Shown: positions 21,561-32,500 of the stretch, one piece after another
How the letters are laid out: each line of letters starts with the position of its first letter
Numbering within the stretch: the stretch's first letter is position 1
NCBI GenBank assembly: GCA_030374765.1
Contig: JARGXX010000116.1
Location: 62,001-126,000 of the forward strand
Direction: 5' to 3'
Source of the DNA: Agarophyton chilense
Lineage: Eukaryota > Rhodophyta > Florideophyceae > Gracilariales > Gracilariaceae
Length of the DNA stretch: 64,000 nucleotides
The notes under the pieces: generated by a model
What the model was told of the DNA's origin: nothing
The model's input: only the letters and a program-made list of their open reading frames with translations
The model's database searches: none
Translations under genes and position numbers: made by a program

Positions 21561-22548
21561 CTGATAGCATAGAAACAGACATGTCGAGAGTTCGTACTGC
21601 CGGCGGCTGTAGGTTTACTGTTATAGGTTCTCATCGCCGCCGTGGCGGCTGGCCGACTGACGGCAGACTTAAAGCTAAGTCATACTCCCCAGTAGTCTTT
21701 ACACATATACACCACTGTCCAAAAAAAAGGTGATTGTTTCTAACAGCTTGGCTCATTTTAGGTTTTAGCGAAAGCTACTCTGCTGTACAGTTCTTTAATT
21801 AGTAACAGTCCAGATGAGCACCTAAAACTCAGCGTAGTTAGTCAGACGACAAAAAAATTGTCGCATAGCACTAAGGGAGACTAAGAACATTTCTGCCGCA
21901 GTGAATGTATCTGGAATTTTAATGCCGCAGGTTTAAAATGCAACTCGACCGCGGGAAATAAAACCTATCCTTTTCATCTCCCTTTTCTTTAGGGGTCAGG
22001 TTTCCTCTATTGAACCCCTTAATAGAGGCTGAAGTGTATCTAATAGAAGAAATAGAAACGCCAGCATGGCTGTCGTTGTTAGGAGCGATGATATCGGTTG
22101 AGCCCTTTAAGCCGCCGGGCCCTGAGATATCATACACGCGACACATGGACGGGTCCACCTCAGGTGGATTCATGTAGATTATTAATTTATTTTAATTAGT
22201 GTAATGGTTTAGCGTTTTTGTGCCAGGGAGATCCCAGCCCCTCGCCAGTACTACTTTCTTGGCTCGAGTGACGCTTCTCCTTTAGAGTAAGGTAGGCACC
22301 GTAAGGATACTAAATAATTCCCTTTCGTCTATTAGTTCCACTCTTTGGTCTTCAAGCCATTGTTTGCGTAGCTCCGACCTGTAGGACTACGCAGTAAACG
22401 CCGGCCCATTGCACCAAGTACTATGGGAGCGCCACCGTCAAGGATTCGAACCTTAGGACCCACTCTACTACGCTACTACCGGTCGAGAGCCGTACGCTAA
22501 CCCACCTGTCATTGCGTTTCACTCGTGATTGGATAGTCAAATAAATTT
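21561..22548. other. TE-derived spacer without clear gene
   Basis: An 84-codon minus-strand frame (21919-22173) has no recognisable content. On the minus strand at about 22440-22500 there is a Pol III A-box-like and B-box-like pair, but no tRNA fold (see rejected items). The rest is unassigned. Confidence 0.35.
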
Positions 22549-23707
22549 TTGGCGCCAACTGCCCATTCCCCAACACAAAAAAACCTTGCACCTTCTTCTT
22601 CCCCAACAAAAACACCATTGCAACTTTCTATCTTACTGACCACCTCCGCCCCTTCCCCGCTCAGCCACATTCTCAACCTCATGGGTCGCGGGAAGAGCTG
22701 GGATGTGCTAGAGAACGAAACGCTCGCAAAGGCGTGGGTTGGGGCATCAGGAGACCCCATCGCTAGAGTTGATAAAACGAGAAAGGTTTTAATAGAGAGA
22801 ATCAAACGACAATTCATAGAGCTAGGTCTGGAACCCTCCCGGGTGTCTGAAGGAAAGTACGGATCTCGATCAACCAAAAGGTATTGCGCAAAACTTCTCG
22901 GATAAGTCGGCAGATGTTCAAAAGTTTCGGGTACAAATGTGCAGAGAGCAGGAATCAACCCAGACCAAAGTATCATATATAAATGTCGCTTCAATGGCAG
23001 TTTCCATCCATCTGGGCAATACAAACATTATTTTTTTTCGATTTAAGGACTTCGACGCCAAAAACTGGCTGTACTTTGACGCCTGGAAAGTGCTTCATCA
23101 GCACACCAAGTGGTGCGCGCCGCGATTGATTAAGTCATCTCACAGCCGTGAGGATTTCCACGATAACGGCGATAAATTTTCCGAGACTCTTGACCGTACT
23201 ACGCCCTGAGAGAGGCTCAAATGTAAAGAAGAGGAACGGTTGACCACGAGCAACCGTAGTGCGAAGGGGATCAAGCAGGAAGAGTTACGAGCGCAAGCTA
23301 TCCGATCTTCGGCGTCATCTGCAAAGCGAAAGTCAGAAATACCAGAAGAGAAAAAAGCGTTAGCCATCTTCTCCATCCCCGAAACCCAGGGCTACCCGGA
23401 CACGGCAGAATTCTTTCACGTGGTACGCAAAACCTATCTTGCAAACACCCAAAAACGAGCTCAGATTGCCCAAAGCAAGGTCATCAGCGCAGCGCAAGCC
23501 TCTATTGCAGATAAAGTGGCCGGAACGGCGGCTACAAGCGCTGTAGAGGAGTCAATTTCTTACTTAAGGACCCTTCCGAGGCACAGTGAGTACCTTCAAG
23601 AGTGCAGAACGGCCCTGTTGTATACAGAATTTCTTTTGGGGGCTCTGGGGGAGAGTCCGGTCCCCCCCCTCGTTTATGGCGCTTTGTCTTGTTGTGTGCA
23701 TGAGTAA
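22549..23707 (+). pseudogene. SANT/NAM-associated protein of a PIF/Harbinger element
   Basis: The 5' part (22549-22905) carries GRGKSWDVLENETLAKAWVGAS and DKTRKVLIERIKRQF, matching the Myb/SANT-like start of NAM-associated proteins encoded by PIF/Harbinger-type transposons. After a frame break, 22937-23209 has FDAKNWLYFDAWKVLHQHTKW, the family's DAWKxLHxHxKW signature. The basic/Ala-rich tail continues at 23240-23707 with KGIKQEELRAQ and a Lys/Ala helix. In PIF elements this partner binds the transposon ends and brings the transposase to the nucleus. Here the single ancestral gene is split by at least two frame breaks. It converges on the transposase relic at 23930-25083. Confidence 0.6.
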
Positions 23708-23929
23708 AGGCTTCTTTACTGTAGAAATGGCGACGAGAGTACTTGGTCTTCCATTACAATGTCATTTTCTCCCTGCCAACGCGAAAAATATGGTGAGTGA
23801 GGTCGGGCTTTAAGGGAAAGTGGTCAACTGTACTGAAGATTCTCTAACAACGTGACGTTGCCATCAACGAACATTTCTGATAAGCGAAGCTGTCGCCTAA
23901 AAATATATGAGTAACCTGGTAGGACTCCC

Positions 23930-25083
23930 ATTTGCGGTTCTGGCCCTTATTCAACATCGCTACGGCCTCTTGCATGTGCATCAGACCGTTCATTCCACTC
24001 TCGTACGAGTCCCTTTAGTCCTTAACGACCATTTTGTGTAGTATAATGCACGCCTCCATAACAAATGCCATGTCTGTGCGGTTTCACTTTCTGCACGGCT
24101 TCTGCAGAATGATAAAGAGGGCTATCAGGACACCATAAGCACGCTTTATATTCTTTCTGAAAGCCTCTTGGGCATCCGAGTACGAACATTGCTTTGGTGT
24201 GATTGCGTATTTGATTGTTCTGGCAAAGATGGTCAAATTCGGGTAGATGCCGTCTGCCAGAGAGTAAACCATAGTGCGTGGGGTTCCGTTTACCGTGTAG
24301 GCTAAAGAGGATGGAAATCTCCCTCATGGATCTTCTGCATAATTTACAATGTTTCCAACACGTTCAGGTCTTTATAAGAGCCATGATTACCATAATGCGC
24401 GTGCCAGGTCTTTATTTCGGCATCACAAATCGCCTGTAGAACGACTGTGGGTTTCTTCTCTTTGCCCTTGTACTGTCCAGCCCACGCCACGGGACAGTTT
24501 TTCCAGACGTAGTTCTGGCAGTCTATGCTGATAATGTACCTGAGAAACCTCGTGCTGCATCGATCTTCATGATGCGTCTCAAATTCTGTTACGAAGGTTT
24601 GCGTATGAACTCCGCGCCAAACTCTTCGAAAACCAAACGGCAGAACGCCTTTGCAGAAAGTTGTACCGAGTCCTACAACATTCGGTGGTACTCGCTTAAA
24701 GCATCTGCATCGACTTCATACGCAGGCATCTGCACTCCAGCTACGATGCGCTGCAACAGATTAATAACTCTTTAACCCAGCCCATCCACTCTTCGAACGA
24801 ATATTCCCTTTCGATCAAGTTTCTGGAACAGGCACTTAAAAACGTTTTGTGGTATTTTGAACCGCTGGGGAAATATGTACTCTTCATATATGGGTTCAAA
24901 GCGTAAATAGTCGGTCATGAGGCAATATATCGCAGAATTGAGGTTGCGGGCGACGTTTGCGCGCTTTCGAAGTAGAGACCCAACTCGACACAGCAGATGT
25001 AAGTTCTCGAGTTTTGGAAGGATCCCAGTAGCAGCAAGGTAGGACAGAGTGTCATTCTTGCTCGACTTGTCGGAGACCGTCAT
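23930..25083 (-). pseudogene. PIF/Harbinger (plant transposon protein family) transposase relic
   Basis: Read on the minus strand from 25083, the N-terminal region has YEEYIFPQRFKIPQNVF. The catalytic core begins near 24530 with SIDCQNYVWKNCPVAW, the family's SLDCxHWxWKNCP motif with the first Asp. GKEKKPTVVLQAICDAEIKTWH and NHGSYKDLNVLE follow near 24400, then YSLADGIYPNLTIF (second Asp) near 24260, and FRKNIKRAYGVLIALF with the Glu-equivalent region near 24140. FVMEACIILHKMVV marks the C-terminus near 24050. Several frame changes and stops separate these pieces. It is a dead cut-and-paste transposase, tail-to-tail with its SANT partner about 220 bp away. Confidence 0.75.
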
Positions 25084-25257
25084 AGCGCGCTCGAACCGTT
25101 TATATCACGGTACGCGGTAGGGCAGAAATTATTGGCATGCTTAAGAGCGATTTCCATGTTACTCTATTGGTCTATTGGATGGAGCGCCCGATGAAGAGGC
25201 TCCAAAAAGGCGATTAGATTCTACGTTAAGATGCGCACTAGAGATGCTCCAAGGTAT

Positions 25258-25465
25258 CTGTGAGGCGTGTAAAACGCATGAGTGAAACGCGTGCCGCTTT
25301 GTGTATATGAACGTAAGCGGCGCGCATCTGTCTTACAGTTTCAATCAACTAATATAGTACTTAAGCTATTATTTGAACGTAACTGTGTCGAAAGATTATT
25401 ATTGAGAGCCACAAATTCAGTACGAAACGAAAATGCGTTCTGCGTCGAGCAAGGCACGCAATTAG
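25258..25465 (+). repeat. Dispersed repeat, copy 1
   Basis: About 208 bp that recurs in the same orientation at 46797-47005. Shared blocks include AAAACGCATGAG, GCCGCTT, CTCAACTAATATAGTA or its variant, and AATGCGTTCTGCGTCGAG near the right end. Identity is about 70% by eye. There is no coding content. It may be a SINE, a MITE or a piece of an LTR. Confidence 0.6.
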
Positions 25466-25978
25466 AACAGACTGGCCGGTACCGGACCGGAAGCCGCACG
25501 AATTCTTGCGCCGGCCTTCCTTCAAATTGTCTGTATAAGACCAATTTCGGTCGGCTCCAACCAACTCTGGTCAATTCAGCTCGACGAAAGCGGATCACCC
25601 CCCCTTCGTTTGACACCCAAACTATCTCTCAAGACAGTCTGTGCCTCTCTTTTCATCAACTATCTTCCTTTTCTTTCCTTACTTGGGGATCGGGTTCGCT
25701 TTCTATCGACTGCACCGATCTTTTATGCGAACCCATCACTCACAAGGGACTGTTTAGCAGCTCCTGTTGCTCACAGAATCGCGTTAAAGGGCGTACGACT
25801 CACACTGTACGGCTATTTGGCATTCGTTCAAGAGTATGTGACTTTCACTGCTTTTTTGGCATTGTGTGCAAGTACTGACTTTTGTCATATAGTATAAACT
25901 TCTGCAATTGTTTCTAGAGAATATTCAGCTGTGCAGGGTTCCGATCCAAAAGTATAAGCCGTCAATGTCACCAAGGAA
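25466..25978. other. No recognised gene
   Basis: An open frame spans 25282-25878 but has no domain signature and overlaps the dispersed repeat. I do not call it. Confidence 0.35.
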
Positions 25979-26102
25979 GCCACATCCTTCACTGATTTTT
26001 CACCCTCTACCGAACTCCTTAGCAACTTGCGCGGCTGCCACATCCTTCACCGACTTTTCACCCTCTACCGAACTACTTAGCAACTTGCGCGGCTGCCACA
26101 TC
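25979..26102. repeat. Tandem duplication, 58-bp unit
   Basis: Two 58-bp units (25979-26036 and 26037-26094) plus the first 8 bp of a third. Each starts GCCACATCCTTCAC and ends CAACTTGCGCGGCT, with about four differences between units. It is a simple recent tandem duplication. Confidence 0.85.
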
Positions 26103-26380
26103 CTATATGTCATTACTCAACGTGAGAAGCGTCGCCACCGTCTCTTATCTCGTAAATTATCTCTAGAGCGCTTTGCAGTTTGCAGCATCAACGTGCAGAA
26201 CCAGCAAAAATTGGAGTTACACCAAGGCGTAAGCACCAAAACGCACTAAAACGGGCTAATTACAAATACAGCGTTTTCTGGTATCGTTAATGCGAGATCA
26301 AGTTCTCCGAAGCCCATGATCTCCAAGTCCATTATAAAAGTCGTCGTTTTCGTTTTGGCATCAGAAAAAAGAACAATACT

Positions 26381-27295
26381 TGTAGAGCAACGCCCAGTCA
26401 GGGGATACTTAAAGATGCAACTCATAGAATGAGGATTGAACCCTCCGAGGGTTATGATTATGATCCCCTCTAAGGTGTGCTGAGGTGGCACTGTTTTCCG
26501 GTTATATTTCGCCTATAAGAGAAAATTCGGATGGCCCATGGTTGGATTGGCCCCGTGATACACGTGGCTTAATTTTGGCACCAATTTTCGGATATTTGTT
26601 AGAACGTTGGACTTTTGGGCCCTGGCAGTGGGATCTCCACGTGTATGGCCCTGAGCAGGTGTGCACTACTGTAGAGTTTAGTTAGTGGGCCCTACTTAAA
26701 GAGATGAGATCTGACAGTCCGAAGCTCAGAGTAAATGGTAACCAAGGTTGGTCTTCGATACCTTTAGAGGTTCTTCGTCGCCAGCGTTTCGGCCTTACAA
26801 CCCGGAACGGGCTCTGGCTAGCAACGCCTGCGTAGGGACACGACTCCACTTGGAGAGTGCCCACGTTTGGGTTCCGTGCAACCACCCCCTTGGGACCGCT
26901 CAGACGACCTGCATGCACGATACCCCGTGGGGGTTCTGCTTACTTGTTGCGTGCTTTTTGTGTTTCCTTTCGAGGACAGGTTTTCGCCCCTGTATTGGGT
27001 TTCTTTTGTTGTTTCGCCCCTTTTCTGGTTCTCGGGTCCGGTGCCTGTTAGTGCCCGACCCTCGCCCCGTTTTTTCTCTTCGCCGGATTTTCCCCCATTC
27101 TGTGGGATACCCATACCCATTCCCGATCCAACGGTTTCTACCCCTCACCTCCGTCGGTACTGCCGGAATCCTCCGTGGGAGTTACACCCCACACTACGGG
27201 TGGAACGGAGGGCTTTGTCTCTGAGTCTGCCTCCCCCAGGGAGCAAGGCTTCGAACACCTTGAGAGCACTTCCCGTCGCCGGGTTTTGCTCCACA
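26381..27295 (+). repeat. E1 5' LTR
   Basis: 915 bp beginning TGTAGAGCAACG and ending GCTCCACA. A TATA-like CCTATAAG at 26511-26518 could drive the genomic transcript. About 97% identical to the 3' LTR by eye. Confidence 0.93.
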
Positions 27296-27297
27296 AG

Positions 27298-27315
27298 TGG
27301 TCTCCCGACTTAGAA
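27298..27315 (+). other. E1 primer-binding site, fits tRNA-Tyr
   Basis: Two bases after the LTR the sequence starts TGGTCTCCCGACTTAGAA. Its first ten bases are the complement of CGGGAGACCA, the 3' end of yeast tRNA-Tyr. The C1-G72 pair that this implies is a hallmark of eukaryotic tRNA-Tyr. E2 has the same site with one change. Confidence 0.65.
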
Positions 27316-27522
27316 GCCGTTCTCGGACTTTTGGGTTGGTCATCCACGTGTTGGAATATCTCTTGGAAGAGGAAGCACCGTCGTGAAGATTTGTTGTAGT
27401 GGTTCCCTTTGGAAAGGGTGGAATTGGTTTTTATTTTTGTTTTGTGTTACGTCATCCGTTCTCCGGGAATCTCGTGATCGAATTTCATCGTTACCCCGAA
27501 TCGTCGGTGTCGTGTCTGCAGC

Positions 27523-29553
27523 ATGTCGCCGCCTACCCGTGGTTCTAGGACTGGATCGAACCGTCAAGCGGATTCAGTGCCTCCGGCCCCGCCTAGGTCG
27601 AGGAGCTCAATTCCCGAAGGTCGGAACGATTCCGGTATCGATCCGGACACTCGGAGAGCATTCTCAGTGGTTTCAGGTCCTCGAGAGGTCGTGGCTGTGA
27701 GCCCAGCTCCAGTGGTGGAGACCCCCTCAGCAGCACCCCGAAGTCGGGCCGACCCTGAATTACAGCGCCTGGAGACTCAAATTGATATCGCCAACGCGGC
27801 TCACATCGAGCTCCTTCAGGAGGTTACTACCCTCCGCCTCAAGGTGGAGGACGCCCAGGTGCGGGGAGTCGCCGATGACCTTCGTACCCTGAGGAGGGAT
27901 GTGAACTCCCTTTTGGAAAGCTTTGGTACCCCTGGGGTCTTTATCCAGGAGTACCGGAGCCTCGTGGAGGAACACCGCGTGCAAGCGGAACGCTTCCGAG
28001 CTCGGCTGGACACCCTCGAGGCCATTATTTGTATGGGCGGAGACGCAGAAGCCTCGAAGGATAAACCCGACGTTTCGGAAGACGAAGAACACCGCTCCGC
28101 TAAACGGGACCGCCGCAAGTCCAAGAAGAGGGTTCACCTCCAAGAGGATTTATCGGATTCCGATCCCAATCGCTCGTCATCGAGTTCGTCCTCCGAATCT
28201 TCGGAAAGTGAAGATGAACGCCGGTCATCCCGGGCGACTCGGTCGAAGGCTACTTACACCTCTCAAGGGGCAATCCGTACCCGGAAGAAGGGTAGGAAAC
28301 ACCTTGGATTAAGGGAGCTGAAGCCGACGAATCCTCTCTATCGGAAGCTGCTATCGTACCGCTATTACCGGTTGGATAACCCTTCGGGAGATCGAACATC
28401 CCGCGGAACGGGTAAGGTCAAGGACTACATCAAAAGGCTGAGCATCACCCTACAGAAGAAGGAGTTCACAGGAACAGACCCAATTCTGGTGCTCGATTTC
28501 CTTGCGAGGTTCGTCCAGGAAGCTGACATCCTCGGTATGAGTGAAGCGCAAGCGTATCTTGCATTACCCTATTTCTTAAAGGGGATGGCTGAAGACCAGT
28601 TCAACTCCGTCCGTGGATCATCCCGAGCCTCGGAAGGGGGAGTCACGTGCTGGCCCGAAGCGGTGCAGTACCTCTTGAGGTCATACGCTACTGGAAATGC
28701 GGTTCAGGAAGCAATCCTTGCATTAAGGGATACGCGGCAGAAGCCGATGGAAACCGAAACGGTGTATTCAACTCGCTTGAATAAAGCGTTTCCCCGATGC
28801 GGGAATGTATTCCCCGCCTACGAGAGATGCTCCATGTTTGTGGATGGTTTGGAACCCTCTATAAGGGCATTGGTTGCCCGACATCGGGAAGAGAAGCGCA
28901 AGCTGACCTACTTGGAACTGGTTCAGTACGCCCAAGCTGAGGGGGATACTCTCCGTGCCCGGCAGAACCGAAAGAGTCGGCCGACACGTGCACTCCTCGC
29001 CGATGGAGGTAACTCGTCTTTGTCACTCGCAGGAGGCTCTGCCCCTGTGGGGGTCAATGATAACATTCACTTCATGGGAAGTAACCCCGAATCTATGGGT
29101 ACGTCTGAGTGGCCGTCGACATCCACTCCGACTACGGATGAAGACCCTGCGCTCTATACCCAAGGACGGAGGGTGCCAGCCGCATCGCTACCTTTTGCGA
29201 ATACCGCTGCTCGGTTCTCTCGCCCCGGATGGAGAGATACAGCACCACATCGCGTGGATTCACGTCCACAACCGAACCCGGCAGAGCTGATTTGCTATTT
29301 GTGTTACTTCCATGGTCACAAAGCACCAGACTGCACATTTCCCCTGCGGGAGGGTTCACGAATTATCGCTCAATACGAGGCTCTGACCCCTGAGGAGAAA
29401 GCTCGAGTCCCGAGTAGGTCCTACGAGGAACAAAGGATACTCCGAGCTCACCTTGCTGACAGGGATACAGAACTTGTACCCGCGAAAGGGGAACAACCGG
29501 TCCCCTTCGAGGCAGCTGCACCGAATTCGGTGGGGTACGCTTCGAAAAACTAA
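27523..29553 (+). CDS. gag: E1 Gag polyprotein
   Basis: 676 residues from ATG 27523. An N-terminal Pro/Ser/Arg-rich region is followed by a helical segment (LEVTTLRLKVEDAQ type), then an acidic-basic Ser/Glu/Asp/Arg linker. The conserved capsid-like region begins at GRKHLGLRELKPTNPLYRKL and includes DPILVLDFLARFVQEAD and WPEAVQYLLRSYA. One CCHC zinc knuckle, CYLCYFHGHKAPDC (about residue 587), binds RNA. The protein forms the virus-like particle that packages element RNA. The reading frame ends at TAA 29551 directly after a slippery-looking GAAAAAC. Pol continues in the -1 frame. Confidence 0.92.
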   Translation: MSPPTRGSRTGSNRQADSVPPAPPRSRSSIPEGRNDSGIDPDTRRAFSVVSGPREVVAVSPAPVVETPSAAPRSRADPELQRLETQIDIANAAHIELLQEVTTLRLKVEDAQVRGVADDLRTLRRDVNSLLESFGTPGVFIQEYRSLVEEHRVQAERFRARLDTLEAIICMGGDAEASKDKPDVSEDEEHRSAKRDRRKSKKRVHLQEDLSDSDPNRSSSSSSSESSESEDERRSSRATRSKATYTSQGAIRTRKKGRKHLGLRELKPTNPLYRKLLSYRYYRLDNPSGDRTSRGTGKVKDYIKRLSITLQKKEFTGTDPILVLDFLARFVQEADILGMSEAQAYLALPYFLKGMAEDQFNSVRGSSRASEGGVTCWPEAVQYLLRSYATGNAVQEAILALRDTRQKPMETETVYSTRLNKAFPRCGNVFPAYERCSMFVDGLEPSIRALVARHREEKRKLTYLELVQYAQAEGDTLRARQNRKSRPTRALLADGGNSSLSLAGGSAPVGVNDNIHFMGSNPESMGTSEWPSTSTPTTDEDPALYTQGRRVPAASLPFANTAARFSRPGWRDTAPHRVDSRPQPNPAELICYLCYFHGHKAPDCTFPLREGSRIIAQYEALTPEEKARVPSRSYEEQRILRAHLADRDTELVPAKGEQPVPFEAAAPNSVGYASKN

Positions 29554-29577
29554 ACTTGAGAGTCTCCCCTGCGGGAG
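29544..29577 (+). promoter_or_regulatory. Probable -1 ribosomal frameshift signal of E1
   Basis: The heptamer G AAA AAC (29544-29550, spaced in the gag frame) sits immediately before the gag stop. It is followed after 13 nt by a hairpin with stem CTCCC/GGGAG (29564-29577). Pol is open in the -1 frame across this point and has no early ATG. Confidence 0.6.
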
Positions 29578-32500
29578 GGGCGTCTTCTAAGCCGGAGTTG
29601 AAGACGCCCGAGGCGCTCCAGCTTCGCTCCCCAGCTGTGACTATCCTTTCAAGGAAAACGGCTGACACCGACGTTAACTCGGGATACTTTAGTGTCCTCC
29701 GTCGCCCGTGGATACGGTCCCGTAATCTCCGTATTCCGGATCGAGTTATGGTAATGGCCAAGCGGAATTATAAGGTATTCGCCGACTTCGGCCTGTCCAA
29801 CCAGTTTATGGTTCGTCAAATATCTGTCCTGGATACAGGAGCCGCTCCTAACTTAATTCATGTGGAATTGTTACCCCCGCTGCTCCGGGTCCAAGTTCGT
29901 ACCGGTCCACGTTTGGATATCGCCGATGCGAACAACAACCCGCTACGGACACTGGGTACAATTTCCCTCATGGTGAGGTTAGGCTCCTATTTCGTCCAAC
30001 TGGAGTTTATTGTATGCAAGTCACTTTCAGCACCAGTCATACTGGGTGGTGACTTTTGCGACCGCTTCGTGGAAGCCATCCGTCCTCGGAGTAGAACTGT
30101 TGAACTCGAAGACGGGTCTACGATCCAAATCGTTCGTAAACCCTTACAGGGAGCAGCGCGAACACGCGTTCCTCTCCCTGTCGCGCAAGAATCTGTGAAG
30201 AAGGACACGGTGTCTACACGGGTAAAGGTTGCGAAGTCAGTGGCTATCCCGCCAGAAACCCAGGTTTGGGTCCCAGTTGTTACCAAGCAAATTGGTGTGC
30301 ATGTGGTACAACCGAACCCGTCTCTGTATACGCGGCGTCAACTCGCCCTTGCGAATGGGGTTGTCTCCGTGGAACCGGATAAAACTTTCAAGGTTTTGGT
30401 AGCCAACTTTGGAAAGACAACGCAGCATTTGGTCAAACACCAGATCCTGGGTTCTGTTCTTCCACACCCACATGCTGTCGTACCTACAAAGATCTCTATC
30501 GCAGAGGTCCTTGGTGTGGCGGACCCTAAGGAGGGGGAGGACACTGCCGAAATCGCGGAAGACGGTGACCATACGACTGCAGCTCCACACGCTGAACGCA
30601 TTAAACCTCAGAAGGTTACGGCCCCTATCACAGGAGCAGACCAGACGGATCCTGTTCAGGAATTGGGAAAATGGGATCTCAACCATGTACCCGCATCTCA
30701 TCGGGAGAAGCTGAGGCACATACTTTGTGAATTTACCCCCATGTGGGATGGTTCCCTTGGAACTATTGGGATTACAGAACACCGCATCGACTTATTACCG
30801 AACACTCGGCCTATTGCCCAACACCCTTACAGGGCTGGACCGAAAGCTCTGGAAGAGGAGAAATCTCAGGTGGAGAAGATGCTTAAAGCGGGCGTAAATG
30901 AACCTGCCCAGTCCGCTTGGGCCTCACCAGTGGTGTTAGTTCCGAAACCGGATGGATCGTGGCGTTTCTGCATCGATTACAGACGCCTGAACGAGGTAAC
31001 CATTAAGGATGTGTACCCGATCCCTCGGATGGACGAATACATCGACTCCCTTGGGAGCGCTACTGTTTTCTCTACACTCGACGCCAATTCGGGCTACTGG
31101 CAAGTCCCTATTAGGGAGGAAGATCGAGACAAAATGGCTTTCGTGTGTCATCAAGGACTTTTCCGATTCCGGAGGATGCCTTTTGGGTTGACAAATGCCC
31201 CCGCAACGTTTCAACGGGCGATAGACATTCTGTTGGCTCCCTTCAAGTGGAGGACGTGTCTAGTGTATTTAGACGACATTATCGTCTTCTCCAACAACCT
31301 GGATGACCACCTCGAACACGTCAGGGACGTAATGAAGATACTCTGCGACGCGGGAATCACCTTGAAACTCAAGAAGTGCGAGTTTTTCACCGATTCGGTT
31401 AAGTATCTGGGTCATCTTATCCGTCCGGGACAGCTTTCAATCGATGAAGTACGAGTGAAATCCTTGAAGGAAGCAAAACACCCGAAAACTCAAACGGAGT
31501 TGCGATCCTTCTTAGGTCTGTGTAACGTGTATCGCCGATTCGTCCCGAACTTTGCGGATATTGCCACCCCCCTCAACAGGCTCCTGACGAAGGGACAACC
31601 AGTTGAACTGGAACCTTTTGGAGAGGCGGAAGCGTCTGCCTTCACGGCACTGGTGAATGCCGTAACATCACCGCCAATCTTGGCTCTACCCAATCCTGGG
31701 CTCCCTTACGAAGTGGACACCGATGCTAGTGCAAACCAAGTAGGGTGTGCACTGTTCCAATCCTCTGAGGATGGTGAACGTCACCCTATTGGGTACTGGT
31801 CACGTTCCCTGAATGTCCATGAAAGGAACTACTCGGTCTCCGAGAAAGAATGTTTAGCCGTCGTGTGGGCCTTAGCTACACTTCGCCCCTATCTGATGGG
31901 TACTCGTTTCAAAGTCCATACGGACCACGCATGCTTGCGTTGGCTCCTGGAGATCTCCGAACCCTCGGGCCGCCTTATGCGCTGGCGTCTCCGACTGTCG
32001 GAATTCGACTTTGAGATCCTGTACAAGAAAGGGAAGCTGAACACTCAGGCTGATGCACTATCCCGCTTGGGAACAACAGCGGAAACGGAACCCTACGAGG
32101 ACGATGACATCCCATGCTTTATGGTATCGAACCTCGAGAGAGGAGCTCAACCGCTGACAGATGATGTTTGTGACGATATACTCGTCAACGAGAGTCTGGA
32201 TTCGCCGACCGGCTCTTTTATACCTATCTCTCCAGAGGAGATGATACGCGAGCAACAGCTCGACCCATTCTGTACACGGATTCGGGCTCGCCTCAACGGA
32301 GGATTTCAGTTACCTTTCGAGGACGACGATCAGGGTTACCTAATCAGGACCGTTGGACCTCGCCCGAGGATAGTGGTGCCGCACACCCTACAACAGAGGG
32401 TATTACACCTCACTCACTATGTGAAGGTTGGCGCCCACCCCGGGGGAAGAAAACTGTACCTCACGTTGAGAAGGGACTTTTACTGGCCGGCAATGGCATT

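Noticed and set aside
22430-22510. tRNA-like sequence on the minus strand, with a GGTTCGAATCC B box and a TAGCGTACGG A-box-like motif about 47 nt apart
   Set aside because: The 7 nt after the T arm (ACGGTGG) do not pair with the 7 nt before the A box (GGTGGGT), and no clear anticodon arm forms. It could be a decayed tRNA or SINE head, but that is not supportable.
26748-27224. 158-codon frame in the E1 LTRs (also 36569-37045)
   Set aside because: It is open in both LTRs only because they are copies. The gypsy-type LTR is not expected to code, and no domain is seen.
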